A stretch of DNA of 64,000 nt from positions 33,591-97,590 of the forward strand of contig JAHZJK010000026.1 of the NCBI GenBank assembly GCA_022600955.1, given 5' to 3'. How positions within the stretch are numbered: the stretch's first letter is position 1; each line of letters begins with the position of its first letter. Position numbers and translations under genes: made by a program. The notes under the pieces are model-generated. The model made no database searches, had not been told where the DNA came from, and saw nothing but the letters and a program-made list of their open reading frames with translations. The stretch is from Gammaproteobacteria bacterium. GTDB lineage: Bacteria; Pseudomonadota; Gammaproteobacteria; Steroidobacterales; Woeseiaceae. Positions 53,732 through 61,762 of this stretch are shown here, one piece after another.

Positions 53732-55369
53732 ATGAAAATGAACAGACTTTTCTCCTTACTGGCAAGCGTTTCGCTCGGCCTTGCAGGCTGTGGCGGAAGC
53801 TCTGGCGACACTCCGCCACCACCGCCACCTCCACCGCCTCCGCCTGTCACCAAGATTGAGGCCGTGCAGCTCTTGCAGCAGGCAAGCTTCGGTTTCGAGG
53901 CTGGCGATATCAGTGCCGTAATCGCACAACGACAGGAGGGCTGGATCGATAGCCAGATAGCGCTGCCACCGTCACTGCACCTGCCATTTGTTCAGGCGGT
54001 TCCACCACCGCAGTTTCAATTTCAGCTGCAAGCGGATCGCGCGGACATCTGGTTTCGTCATGCGCTAAATGCGGACGACCAGCTGCGCCAGCGGGTCGCA
54101 TTTGCTCTGTCTGAGATATTAGTGACATCGCAACTTGGTGCACTCAACAATGCCCCGTTTGCGTTGGCCGACTACTACGACATTCTGGTGCGCAACGCGT
54201 TTGGCAATTATCGCGATCTGCTGGAGGAGGTAACTCTGAGCCCGGCGATGGGCGTGTACCTGAGCATGCTCGGCAATCGTAAACCCGAGCCAACGCTTAA
54301 TATCCGGCCAGACGAAAACTATGCCCGTGAGCTCATGCAGTTGTTCTCTATCGGCCTCGTCGAACTCAATATCGACGGCAGCGAAGTGCTGGAGAACGGA
54401 CAACCCGTTCCGACTTATGATCAGGCAATCATCGAAGGATTCGCGCACGTCTTCACCGGCTGGACCTGGGCGGGTTCGCCGAGTTTCGAACAGGCGCGAG
54501 CGACGCAGCAAAACCAGGTGGTGCCAATGGAGCTTTATGAAGCGTTCCACGATACCGGCGCTAAACTGTTGCTGAATGGCACGACTTTGCCGCCCGGGCA
54601 GGGTGGTATGCAGGACCTGGACGCGGCACTCGACAACATTTTCGAACACCCGAACGTTGGCCCGTTCATCTCAATTCGGCTGATTCAACGGCTTGTGACA
54701 AGTAATCCGTCGCCTGGCTACGTGCAGCGCGTTGCACAATCGTTCAACGACAATGGCTCGGGCGTACGTGGCGATCTGGCGGCAGTCATCAAAGCAATTC
54801 TTCTGGACGACGAAGCGCATCCCGACATGCCGATGGAGATTGACGGCAAATTGAAAGAGCCACTGTTACGTGTCACGCAAGTGTGGAAAGCCTACAACGC
54901 GACCTCCGAAAGTGGCCGCTTTCCGCTTAGTTTCGCCTATATTCTCTACGGGCAAGGTCCGCTGCAATCAGCCTCGGTGTTCAATTTTTTCAGTCCCTTT
55001 TACGCGCCCCCTGGAGAGATTCGCGATGCAAGTCTGGTCTCTCCAGAGTTGCAGATCGCGACAGAGTATCAAAACACGTTGTTTACGAACCTGATGTTCT
55101 ACCAGGTTTTCGGTCAGAACCACTTGAGCGAAAACCTGCAGCCGGATGACATTTATATCGATTTCTCTGAAGAGATGCTGATCGCCGATGACATCGACGC
55201 GTTGATCGACATGGTTGCGGAGAAACTTCTGGCCGGCGAAATTTCCGATATGTTGCGTGCGGAAATTACCGGCATGTTAACGCTCATTCCGGAAACAGAC
55301 ACTGCAGTCCGTGCGGCAGAAACAATCTATTTCATCGCAACGTCCCCTGAATACGCTTACCAGCGCTAG
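53732..55369 (+). CDS. DUF1800 lipoprotein
   Basis: A 545-residue DUF1800 protein. The lipobox LGLAGC is near residue 20. A run of eleven prolines (codons at about 53813-53845) forms a linker, and the family core begins at QLLQQASFG and includes NYARELMQLFSIGLVELN and FTGWTW. DUF1800 genes are almost always paired with DUF1501 genes, as here; the joint function is unknown. It starts 46 bases after the periplasmic protein gene. Confidence 0.92.
   Translation: MKMNRLFSLLASVSLGLAGCGGSSGDTPPPPPPPPPPPVTKIEAVQLLQQASFGFEAGDISAVIAQRQEGWIDSQIALPPSLHLPFVQAVPPPQFQFQLQADRADIWFRHALNADDQLRQRVAFALSEILVTSQLGALNNAPFALADYYDILVRNAFGNYRDLLEEVTLSPAMGVYLSMLGNRKPEPTLNIRPDENYARELMQLFSIGLVELNIDGSEVLENGQPVPTYDQAIIEGFAHVFTGWTWAGSPSFEQARATQQNQVVPMELYEAFHDTGAKLLLNGTTLPPGQGGMQDLDAALDNIFEHPNVGPFISIRLIQRLVTSNPSPGYVQRVAQSFNDNGSGVRGDLAAVIKAILLDDEAHPDMPMEIDGKLKEPLLRVTQVWKAYNATSESGRFPLSFAYILYGQGPLQSASVFNFFSPFYAPPGEIRDASLVSPELQIATEYQNTLFTNLMFYQVFGQNHLSENLQPDDIYIDFSEEMLIADDIDALIDMVAEKLLAGEISDMLRAEITGMLTLIPETDTAVRAAETIYFIATSPEYAYQR
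53813..53845 (+). repeat. Polyproline codon run in the DUF1800 gene
   Basis: Eleven consecutive CCN codons, mostly CCA, CCG and CCT, encode the proline linker after the lipobox region. Translation of such a run normally needs EF-P. The mixed codons show that it is not a simple slippage tract. Confidence 0.8.
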
Positions 55370-55385
55370 TTGTGAGGAGAGAATA

Positions 55386-56750
55386 ATGAAAGCACTTAAC
55401 AGACGTGATTTTCTTCGCACCAGCGGTGCTGCAGCCTTGTTCGCAGCGACGCCCGGGCTCGCCTATTCGCAGGTTGTTGGCGGCGGTGGCGCATTTACCG
55501 ACTATCGGGCTCTGGTGTGCATATTCCTGTTCGGCGGTAACGACTCATTCAACATGCTGGTACCTGCCAGTGGTCCGGAATACGACGCTTATGCACTGTC
55601 GCGGCAGAATCTCGCGATTCCGCAGGGTGACTTGTTGCCGCTTGCAACACAGGGGCAGGGTAGCTTCGGTGTTCACCCATCCATGAGCGGTATCCAGTCA
55701 TTGTTTGACTCCGGCGATGCCGCCTTTGTTGCGAACACCGGTCCATTGATTCAAACGACAAGCAAAGACGATTTCAACAACGGTTCGGTGGCGCTGCCGC
55801 CACAGTTGTTTTCGCATAATGACCAGCAGGACCAGTGGACATCACTCAAGGGCAATACGGTTAGCAATACGGGTTGGGCAGGTCGTATGGCCGATTTGAT
55901 TCGGACGGGTGTGACGGAGCAACAAATGGCAACGAATGCTTCGCTGTTTGGCGCCAACACTTTTCAGTCTGCTGATGAAACCGTTGCCTACGTAATGGGC
56001 GCTGGCGGACCGCTGCAGTTCGAAGGGTTTTCGATGGACCCTGACGATATTCTGTTTCAACAACGTGAGACCTTCCGGCGTATTGTCGAGGCGGAATATG
56101 GCACAGTGTATGAGCGCGGATTTGCCGACGTGCAACAGCGTGCAATCGCTGCGGCCGACACGGTGACAGCGGCGATCGATTCGGCGCCTCCTTTGAACAC
56201 GACTTTTCCTGCATCGCAACTGGGCACCCAGCTGCAGACGGTGGCGCGCCTGATTGCCGTTCGTGACCAGTTGCAAATGAAGCGGCAGATATTTTTTGTC
56301 GCGACAGGTGGCTTCGACTCGCATGACGACCAGAACCAGAATCAGCCCGGTTTGCTAGGCGGCATTAGTGATGCGATTAGCGCATTTCAAACCGCGATTG
56401 GACCAGGTGCTGGCGGACTTGATGTTGCCGACAGCGTTACGACCTTTACACAGTCCGATTTCGGCCGCACGCTGACCTCGAATGGCGATGGTACGGATCA
56501 CGCCTGGGGAGGTAATCAGCTCGTCGTCGGCGGTGCCGTGGCAGGGCAGCAAATCTATGGTAATTATCCGTTGCTGGAAATAGGCGGGCCCGAAGATGTC
56601 ACTGGCGGGCGCATGATCCCGTCTACATCAGCTGACCAGTATGCGGCGACGCTCGCAAAATGGTTTGGAATTCCGGATGTTGACCTCGATGTCGTCGCGC
56701 CGAATCTCGCAAACTTTGCACAGCGTGACCTTGGGTTTATGATCCCCTGA
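55386..56750 (+). CDS. DUF1501 protein, Tat-exported
   Basis: A 454-residue protein of the DUF1501 family. A twin-arginine signal (NRRDFLRTSG, Arg6-Arg7) covers about 1-28. The core starts VCIFLFGGNDSFNMLVP and includes the FFVATGGFDSHDDQ and FTQSDFGRTLTSNGDGTDHA segments. It resembles the alkaline phosphatase/sulfatase fold, and the Asp and His residues could bind metals. The ATG at 55386 has a GGAGAG site; the longer frame lies inside the DUF1800 gene. It ends in a hairpin that also holds the next gene's ribosome site. Confidence 0.92.
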   Translation: MKALNRRDFLRTSGAAALFAATPGLAYSQVVGGGGAFTDYRALVCIFLFGGNDSFNMLVPASGPEYDAYALSRQNLAIPQGDLLPLATQGQGSFGVHPSMSGIQSLFDSGDAAFVANTGPLIQTTSKDDFNNGSVALPPQLFSHNDQQDQWTSLKGNTVSNTGWAGRMADLIRTGVTEQQMATNASLFGANTFQSADETVAYVMGAGGPLQFEGFSMDPDDILFQQRETFRRIVEAEYGTVYERGFADVQQRAIAAADTVTAAIDSAPPLNTTFPASQLGTQLQTVARLIAVRDQLQMKRQIFFVATGGFDSHDDQNQNQPGLLGGISDAISAFQTAIGPGAGGLDVADSVTTFTQSDFGRTLTSNGDGTDHAWGGNQLVVGGAVAGQQIYGNYPLLEIGGPEDVTGGRMIPSTSADQYAATLAKWFGIPDVDLDVVAPNLANFAQRDLGFMIP

Positions 56751-56767
56751 TTCCAATTCAGGGGTTT
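56744..56767 (+). terminator. Hairpin covering the DUF1501 stop and the next gene's ribosome site
   Basis: CCCCTGA (56744-56750, including the stop codon) pairs with TCAGGGG (56758-56764) around a seven-base loop, then TTT. The AGGGG on the right arm is the only ribosome site for the DUF885 gene, seven bases before its ATG. It may be a weak terminator or, more interesting, a switch opened by ribosomes ending DUF1501. Confidence 0.5.
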
Positions 56768-56771
56768 CCCA

Positions 56772-58565
56772 ATGAAAAACTCTATTGCTGCGACGATCGT
56801 GGCTCTCTTTCTTGTTTCTGCATGTGGATCTGAGCAGCAGGCGACCGATGAAGTCGACACCGGCGCCAATGCTACAACCGCACTGAACGAGCTGTTTGCC
56901 GATCACTTCGAGCGGAATCTTGTCATGAATCCGCTGAGTGCGACGTTTATCGGCGACAATCGCTTCAACGATCGTATGGCTAACTCCAATAGTCCGGAAT
57001 ATCGCGCGAAAGACCAGGCGATGGACGAGGAGTTTTTGCAACGCCTGTTAGCCATTGATCGTGAGGCTCTTGGCTATCAGGATCAGCTTAGCTACGACAT
57101 CTTCAAGATCAATCGCGAGCAGTCTCTTGAAGGTAATCAGTTTCCGTTTCATTTGCAGCCGATCAATCAGTTCTATTCCATTACCAACTTTTTTATTCAG
57201 CTTGGAAGTGGAACCAGTGCGCATCCGTTCAAGACGGTGAAGGATTATGAAGACTTCATGAGCCGTGCAGATGATTTTTCGATCATCATTGACCAGATTA
57301 TCAGCAATATGCAGGAAGGCATGCGAGAGGGCGTGACGCAACCGCGCATCCTGATGGCGAAATTGTTGCCGCAGATTGATTCGCAGATTGTCGATGATCC
57401 CCGGGAAAGCGGCTTCTATGCACCCGTGACCAATATGCCTGAGGACTTTAGTGCTGAAGACCGCGAACGTCTGACCGCCGCCTATGAAACGAAAATCGCT
57501 GACACGATTATTCCTGCGTATCAGCGCATCAGCAATTTCCTCGGCGATGACTACCTGAGCAACGCTCGTGAAACCGTCGGCCTGTACGCGCAGCCGAATG
57601 GCGAAGCCTGGTACGCGTATATGGTACGAATTCGTACAACCACGGACATGACGCCAGAGCAGATTCACCAGATTGGCCTCGATGAGGTCGCCCGAATCCA
57701 TGGCGAGATGCGTGGCGTGATGGAAGAGGTTGGTTTCGAAGGCGATCTTCAGGATTTCTTCGATTTTGTAAACACGGATGATCAGTTCTTCTTCGACGAG
57801 GCCGAAGAGCTTATCCAGGGATACCGGGATATGTCTGATCACATCACGGAGCTCTCGCAAGACCTGTTCGACGTCATGCCGAAGACGGCATTTGAAGTAC
57901 GCAGAGTCGAGCCGTTCCGGGAGGCATCCGCGGCGGGCGGTTCATACCAGGCGGGTACACCGGACGGTTCGCGTCCCGGCATTTTTTACGCCAACGCCTA
58001 TGACATCAAAGCGCGCGGCAAGTGGGCAATGGAGTCGCTGTTCCTGCATGAAGCCATCCCGGGACACCATTTTCAGATCATGATTCAGCGTGAAAATGAA
58101 GATTTGCCCGAGTTCCGCCGTTTCGGCGGCTTCACGGCCTACTCGGAAGGCTGGGGTCTTTACGCGGAATCACTCGGCAAGGAGCTCGGTGTTTACACCG
58201 ATCCGTACCAGTACTTCGGTGGTTTGAATGCTGAGCTGTGGCGCGCAATTCGGCTCGTTGTCGATACTGGCATTCATGCCAAGGGCTGGACCCGCCAGGA
58301 AGTGCTCGACTACATGTCGGCCAATTCAGCGGTTGCCGACGTACGTGCTATCGCTGAGGCGGAGCGCTTTATGGCTATCCCGGGACAAGCGCTGGCGTAC
58401 AAGGTTGGGCAGTTGAAGATCCGCGAGATTCGCAACGATGCTGAAGCCGCGCTCGGAGACAAATTCAACATAAAAGACTTTCATACCGAGGTGCTGAAGG
58501 ACGGTGCAATGCCGTTGTCAATGTTGGAGGCCAAGGTCGATCGCTGGGTGCAGGCCCAGCTATAG
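56772..58565 (+). CDS. DUF885 metallopeptidase-like lipoprotein
   Basis: A 597-residue DUF885 protein with a lipobox FLVSAC (Cys near 18). The zinc motif HEAIPGHHFQ is near the middle of the C-terminal half, followed by the TAYSEGWGLYAE segment that carries the third ligand. The family is related to M32/M3-like carboxypeptidases and is predicted to cut peptides in the periplasm. It follows the DUF1501 gene by 21 bases. Confidence 0.9.
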   Translation: MKNSIAATIVALFLVSACGSEQQATDEVDTGANATTALNELFADHFERNLVMNPLSATFIGDNRFNDRMANSNSPEYRAKDQAMDEEFLQRLLAIDREALGYQDQLSYDIFKINREQSLEGNQFPFHLQPINQFYSITNFFIQLGSGTSAHPFKTVKDYEDFMSRADDFSIIIDQIISNMQEGMREGVTQPRILMAKLLPQIDSQIVDDPRESGFYAPVTNMPEDFSAEDRERLTAAYETKIADTIIPAYQRISNFLGDDYLSNARETVGLYAQPNGEAWYAYMVRIRTTTDMTPEQIHQIGLDEVARIHGEMRGVMEEVGFEGDLQDFFDFVNTDDQFFFDEAEELIQGYRDMSDHITELSQDLFDVMPKTAFEVRRVEPFREASAAGGSYQAGTPDGSRPGIFYANAYDIKARGKWAMESLFLHEAIPGHHFQIMIQRENEDLPEFRRFGGFTAYSEGWGLYAESLGKELGVYTDPYQYFGGLNAELWRAIRLVVDTGIHAKGWTRQEVLDYMSANSAVADVRAIAEAERFMAIPGQALAYKVGQLKIREIRNDAEAALGDKFNIKDFHTEVLKDGAMPLSMLEAKVDRWVQAQL

Positions 58566-58572
58566 CCCGCGA

Positions 58573-58607
58573 CGCCGATGAAGGCGCCTTGCGCGCCTTT
58601 GTCGGTG
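58573..58607 (+). other. 15-bp hairpin between the DUF885 and first GTPase genes
   Basis: Bases 58573-58587 pair with 58593-58607 (12 standard and 3 G-U pairs) around a five-base loop. It sits 7 bases after the DUF885 stop and has no T-run. It could stabilise or end the upstream transcript, or shield the leader of the GTPase gene, which has no good ribosome site. Confidence 0.5.
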
Positions 58608-58620
58608 CTATCCTGCAGCT

Positions 58621-60105
58621 ATGAAAGTTGATCGATTCATTCGCGTTGCGATCGCGTTCATTATTATTCTCGCGTTCGTGGTCGCGATGGGTGCGCTGCT
58701 GTTTATTACTGAGTCCGCTCTCAACGTCTGGGATCGCCTTCGAGAAGGTTCCGCGATCGTCTTATACGGCTACGTGGCGCTCATGGCGTTACTCGCCCTG
58801 GCAACCGTGTGGCTGATCTGGCGTCTCGTTGTCAAGAAAAAGCCTGCACCTTCGGAAGCGAACAAGCCACTGTCCAACGCGGACATCAAGGGCCGTTTAA
58901 CGGACGCAGAGCGCGCTGGCGTGGATGTTGAGGGCGCGCGCGCTGAGCTGCGACAGCTCGCCGAACGGCAGGCGCGTGGTGCGATCCACCTGTGTTTCTT
59001 CGGTGAGATCAGCAGCGGCAAAAGCTCACTGATTAAGGCGCTTGTACCGGACGCCGATGTTGTCGTTGACGTCGTCGGCGGATCGACGGATGACGTTCGA
59101 CATTTCCGTTGGCGCAGTGAGCAGGGTGCTGAGTTGTTATTGACTGACGTGCCCGGAACCGGCGGCCATGAGGATGGCCTTGACGAGGTTGCGATCCGGG
59201 AGGCGCAGCGATCCCACCTGGTCCTGTTCGTCTGCGACGGTGATCTGACACGCGCCGAGAACAACGCGATCAGGTTGCTACTGGAGTTTGGCAAACCCAT
59301 CATCATCGTATTGAACAAGTCGGATCGCTACACCAACGCAGAACAGGCCACTCTAATGCAGAGCTTGCTACATCGCGTCGAGGACCTCGGCGGCGAGTTG
59401 CAGCGTGATCATGTCGTCGCGGTTTCTGCGGGTGGAGAATCGGAAGTTATCGAGCGTCGCGCGGATGGCAGCGAGCATACGGTGCATCGCAGCCGATCAG
59501 CAGACATCGGTGTTCTGGTTGTAGCGATCAATCGTCTGTTGGGTGATCAATCGCAGCAGCTCGATATACGACGCGAACGCGCGGTCTTTCAGTTGGCGGC
59601 CGAGCAACTCGAAGCAGCAGAAGCGGAGTATCGCGTGCAGCGTTCGGAGCAGATTATTCGTAGTTCCACACGCAAAGCAGTGTTGGGTGCATTGGCCGCA
59701 GTTAGTCCTGGTACCGACATTCTGATTCAGGGCTATATCGGCACGACAATGACACAGGAGCTGTGTGCTGTTTTCGGTGCGGCGCCGCGCGATCTCGATG
59801 TAGAGGAGTTCCTGACCCTGAGCCAGAGCCGCGCGGGCAGGGCGTTGCCGTTGTCACTCGCCGTATCGGGCAATGGTCTGAAAGCTTTTCCCGGCATCGG
59901 CACGGTTGCCGGCGGGCTGGTACACGCTGTGGCGTACGGTTTGATATTTGATGCGTTGGGACGCAGCCTGGTGCTTACGCTTAGCCGCCACGGTAAATTG
60001 GTGCCGGATACTGCGGCACGAGAATTCGAGGATGGAATCAGTGGGCATTTGGAAGCGGGTGTTCGCCGCGTTGCCAAAATGGCGCTCGACGCAAAGAGCG
60101 ACTGA
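58621..60105 (+). CDS. Membrane-anchored GTPase (DUF697/YcjX-like group)
   Basis: A 494-residue protein with two N-terminal membrane helices (about 8-30 and 46-70) and a G domain. P-loop GEISSGKSS is at 128-136, the DVPGTGG switch follows, and NKSD (G4) comes after it. The C-terminal part (from about 350) is hydrophobic and small-residue rich, like DUF697 tails that sit in membranes. It overlaps the second GTPase gene by 65-74 bases. The role is not known; dynamin- or Era-like membrane functions are possible. Confidence 0.85.
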   Translation: MKVDRFIRVAIAFIIILAFVVAMGALLFITESALNVWDRLREGSAIVLYGYVALMALLALATVWLIWRLVVKKKPAPSEANKPLSNADIKGRLTDAERAGVDVEGARAELRQLAERQARGAIHLCFFGEISSGKSSLIKALVPDADVVVDVVGGSTDDVRHFRWRSEQGAELLLTDVPGTGGHEDGLDEVAIREAQRSHLVLFVCDGDLTRAENNAIRLLLEFGKPIIIVLNKSDRYTNAEQATLMQSLLHRVEDLGGELQRDHVVAVSAGGESEVIERRADGSEHTVHRSRSADIGVLVVAINRLLGDQSQQLDIRRERAVFQLAAEQLEAAEAEYRVQRSEQIIRSSTRKAVLGALAAVSPGTDILIQGYIGTTMTQELCAVFGAAPRDLDVEEFLTLSQSRAGRALPLSLAVSGNGLKAFPGIGTVAGGLVHAVAYGLIFDALGRSLVLTLSRHGKLVPDTAAREFEDGISGHLEAGVRRVAKMALDAKSD

Positions 60106-61399
60106 GCCGACGTCTGACGAAGGTAGCGGTCACCTTGATCTCGCTCGCGAAAGCCTTCGTGAGCTCATCAATGACAGCCGGCTTCCGGAGGGCGTCCGCG
60201 AGTCGCTGGTGCACGACTACGAAGCAGTTGCCGGAATGCTCGAGAAACTCGAACACGGCCATTTGCACTTGTCTGTTTTTGGCCGCGTCAGCACGGGCAA
60301 ATCTTCGCTATTGAATGCGTTGATCGGTGAGTCGGTGTTTTCTGTCAGTCCATTGCACGGAGAAACACGCTTCTCATCGATGCAGCCATGGAACAAGGTC
60401 GACGCAGGTGGCGTCTACCTGATCGACACGCCGGGTCTTGATGAGGCCGGCGGCGAGGATCGCGAATCACTCGCCAAGGAAGTTGCCGGTCGCTCCGACC
60501 TGGTCATATTTGTGCTTGACGGCGATATTACAGATACAGAACTGGACGCACTGCGAGCGGCAATTTCGCAAGGGCGGCCGATCCTGCTTGTGATCAACAA
60601 GAGCGATCTCTATACAGCAGCAGAGCGCGAGGCTCTGCTGCAGTCGGTACGTGACAAGACCGACGGTGTAATCGATCCTACACATGTCATTTTTTCTGCG
60701 GCAGAGCCTCGCCCGCAGGAGTTGCTGGAGATCGACGCAGACGGTAATGAACACCGCAGCGAACGTGCTCGTTCCCCCGATGTTGCGGAATTGCGTCTCA
60801 AGCTATGGGAAATACTGGAGGCCGAAGGAAAAACGCTTGCGGCCCTGAATGCCAGTCTGTTTGCGGCGGATCTTTCGGACCAGGTCGGGCGCAGGATTCT
60901 CGCGGCTCGCCGCGAGATAGGCGAGAAGCTGGTACGAACATACTGTGTGGCCAAGGGGATCGCTGTCGCGTTTAATCCTGTGCCTGTCGCGGACCTGTTC
61001 GCCGCCGCCTTTATTGATGTCGGCATGGTAGTGCATCTTTCGAAAGTCTACGGCTTGCCGCTGAACAAGAAAGAGGCCGGGTCGATAGTCAAAGTGATCG
61101 TCGCGGAGTCGGCAGCGCTCATGGGGACGGTCTGGGCGCTGCATTTTGTTTCCAGCGCACTGAAAGTAGGAACGATCGGGCTGTCGACAGTTTTGACGGC
61201 AGGCGCACAGGGCGCAATCGCTTACTACAGTACCTACCTCGTCGGCCAGGCAGCCGCGGAGTATCTGTCTAAAGGTAAGTCATGGGGCGAGGGCGGTCCA
61301 AAGCATGTGGTTAAGGAAATTCTCGAGTCACTTGATCGGGACACCGTGTTGCGGGATGCGAAACGCGAGATTCAAGCGCGCCTTGGCATGGGAAAGTAG
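60041..61399 (+). CDS. Second GTPase, paralogue of the upstream one
   Basis: About 452 residues. The G domain has P-loop GRVSTGKSS, the switch DTPGLDEAGG and NKSD; a C-terminal region (VGTIGLSTVLTAGAQGAIAY) is membrane-like, as in DUF697. No N-terminal membrane helix is present. Starts at ATG 60032, GTG 60041 or TTG 60068 are all inside the upstream gene; I chose 60041 because GAGG lies 9 bases before it. It shares its layout with the upstream GTPase, so the two probably arose by duplication and may act as a pair. Confidence 0.82.
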   Translation: MGIWKRVFAALPKWRSTQRATEPTSDEGSGHLDLARESLRELINDSRLPEGVRESLVHDYEAVAGMLEKLEHGHLHLSVFGRVSTGKSSLLNALIGESVFSVSPLHGETRFSSMQPWNKVDAGGVYLIDTPGLDEAGGEDRESLAKEVAGRSDLVIFVLDGDITDTELDALRAAISQGRPILLVINKSDLYTAAEREALLQSVRDKTDGVIDPTHVIFSAAEPRPQELLEIDADGNEHRSERARSPDVAELRLKLWEILEAEGKTLAALNASLFAADLSDQVGRRILAARREIGEKLVRTYCVAKGIAVAFNPVPVADLFAAAFIDVGMVVHLSKVYGLPLNKKEAGSIVKVIVAESAALMGTVWALHFVSSALKVGTIGLSTVLTAGAQGAIAYYSTYLVGQAAAEYLSKGKSWGEGGPKHVVKEILESLDRDTVLRDAKREIQARLGMGK

Positions 61400-61402
61400 C
61401 CT

Positions 61403-61762
61403 GTGGACCGGGCGACTCGTATGCGGTGCATCTGGGAGACCATTCAGGACATTCCGCAGGGCAATGTTGCGAACTATGGACAGATTGCGGAAGTTGCGGG
61501 TATACCGCGTGGCGCTCGACAGGTTGGATATGCGCTGCGGCACGCGCCCCCGGACATGCAGCTGCCCTGGCATCGCGTAATCACGTCATCAGGCAAGATA
61601 GCATTTGATCCTGATTCACAAGCATTTCGGACGCAATGTAACCGACTACTTGAAGAAGGCGTCACGGTCCTGAACGGTAAGGTGGATATGCAGAAGTATC
61701 GCTGGGCGCCGGATCTCGATGAGCTGTTATGGAAGCCAAGCTCGATGTGGGACGAAGAGTGA
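61403..61762 (+). CDS. Alkyltransferase-like protein (MGMT family, Trp in place of Cys)
   Basis: A 119-residue MGMT-like DNA-binding domain. The usual reactive PCHR motif reads PWHR here (LPWHRVI), so it cannot accept an alkyl group. Such ATL proteins bind O6-alkylguanine and call nucleotide-excision repair. The IPQGNVANYGQIAEVAG recognition segment is well kept. GTG start at 61403, three bases after the GTPase gene; an ATG at 61421 is the alternative. The stop overlaps the next start. Confidence 0.9.
   Translation: MDRATRMRCIWETIQDIPQGNVANYGQIAEVAGIPRGARQVGYALRHAPPDMQLPWHRVITSSGKIAFDPDSQAFRTQCNRLLEEGVTVLNGKVDMQKYRWAPDLDELLWKPSSMWDEE

Noticed and set aside
53638..53853. Minus-strand glycine-rich protein opposite the DUF1800 start
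   Set aside because: It is a shadow of the proline codon run and has no ribosome site or family match.
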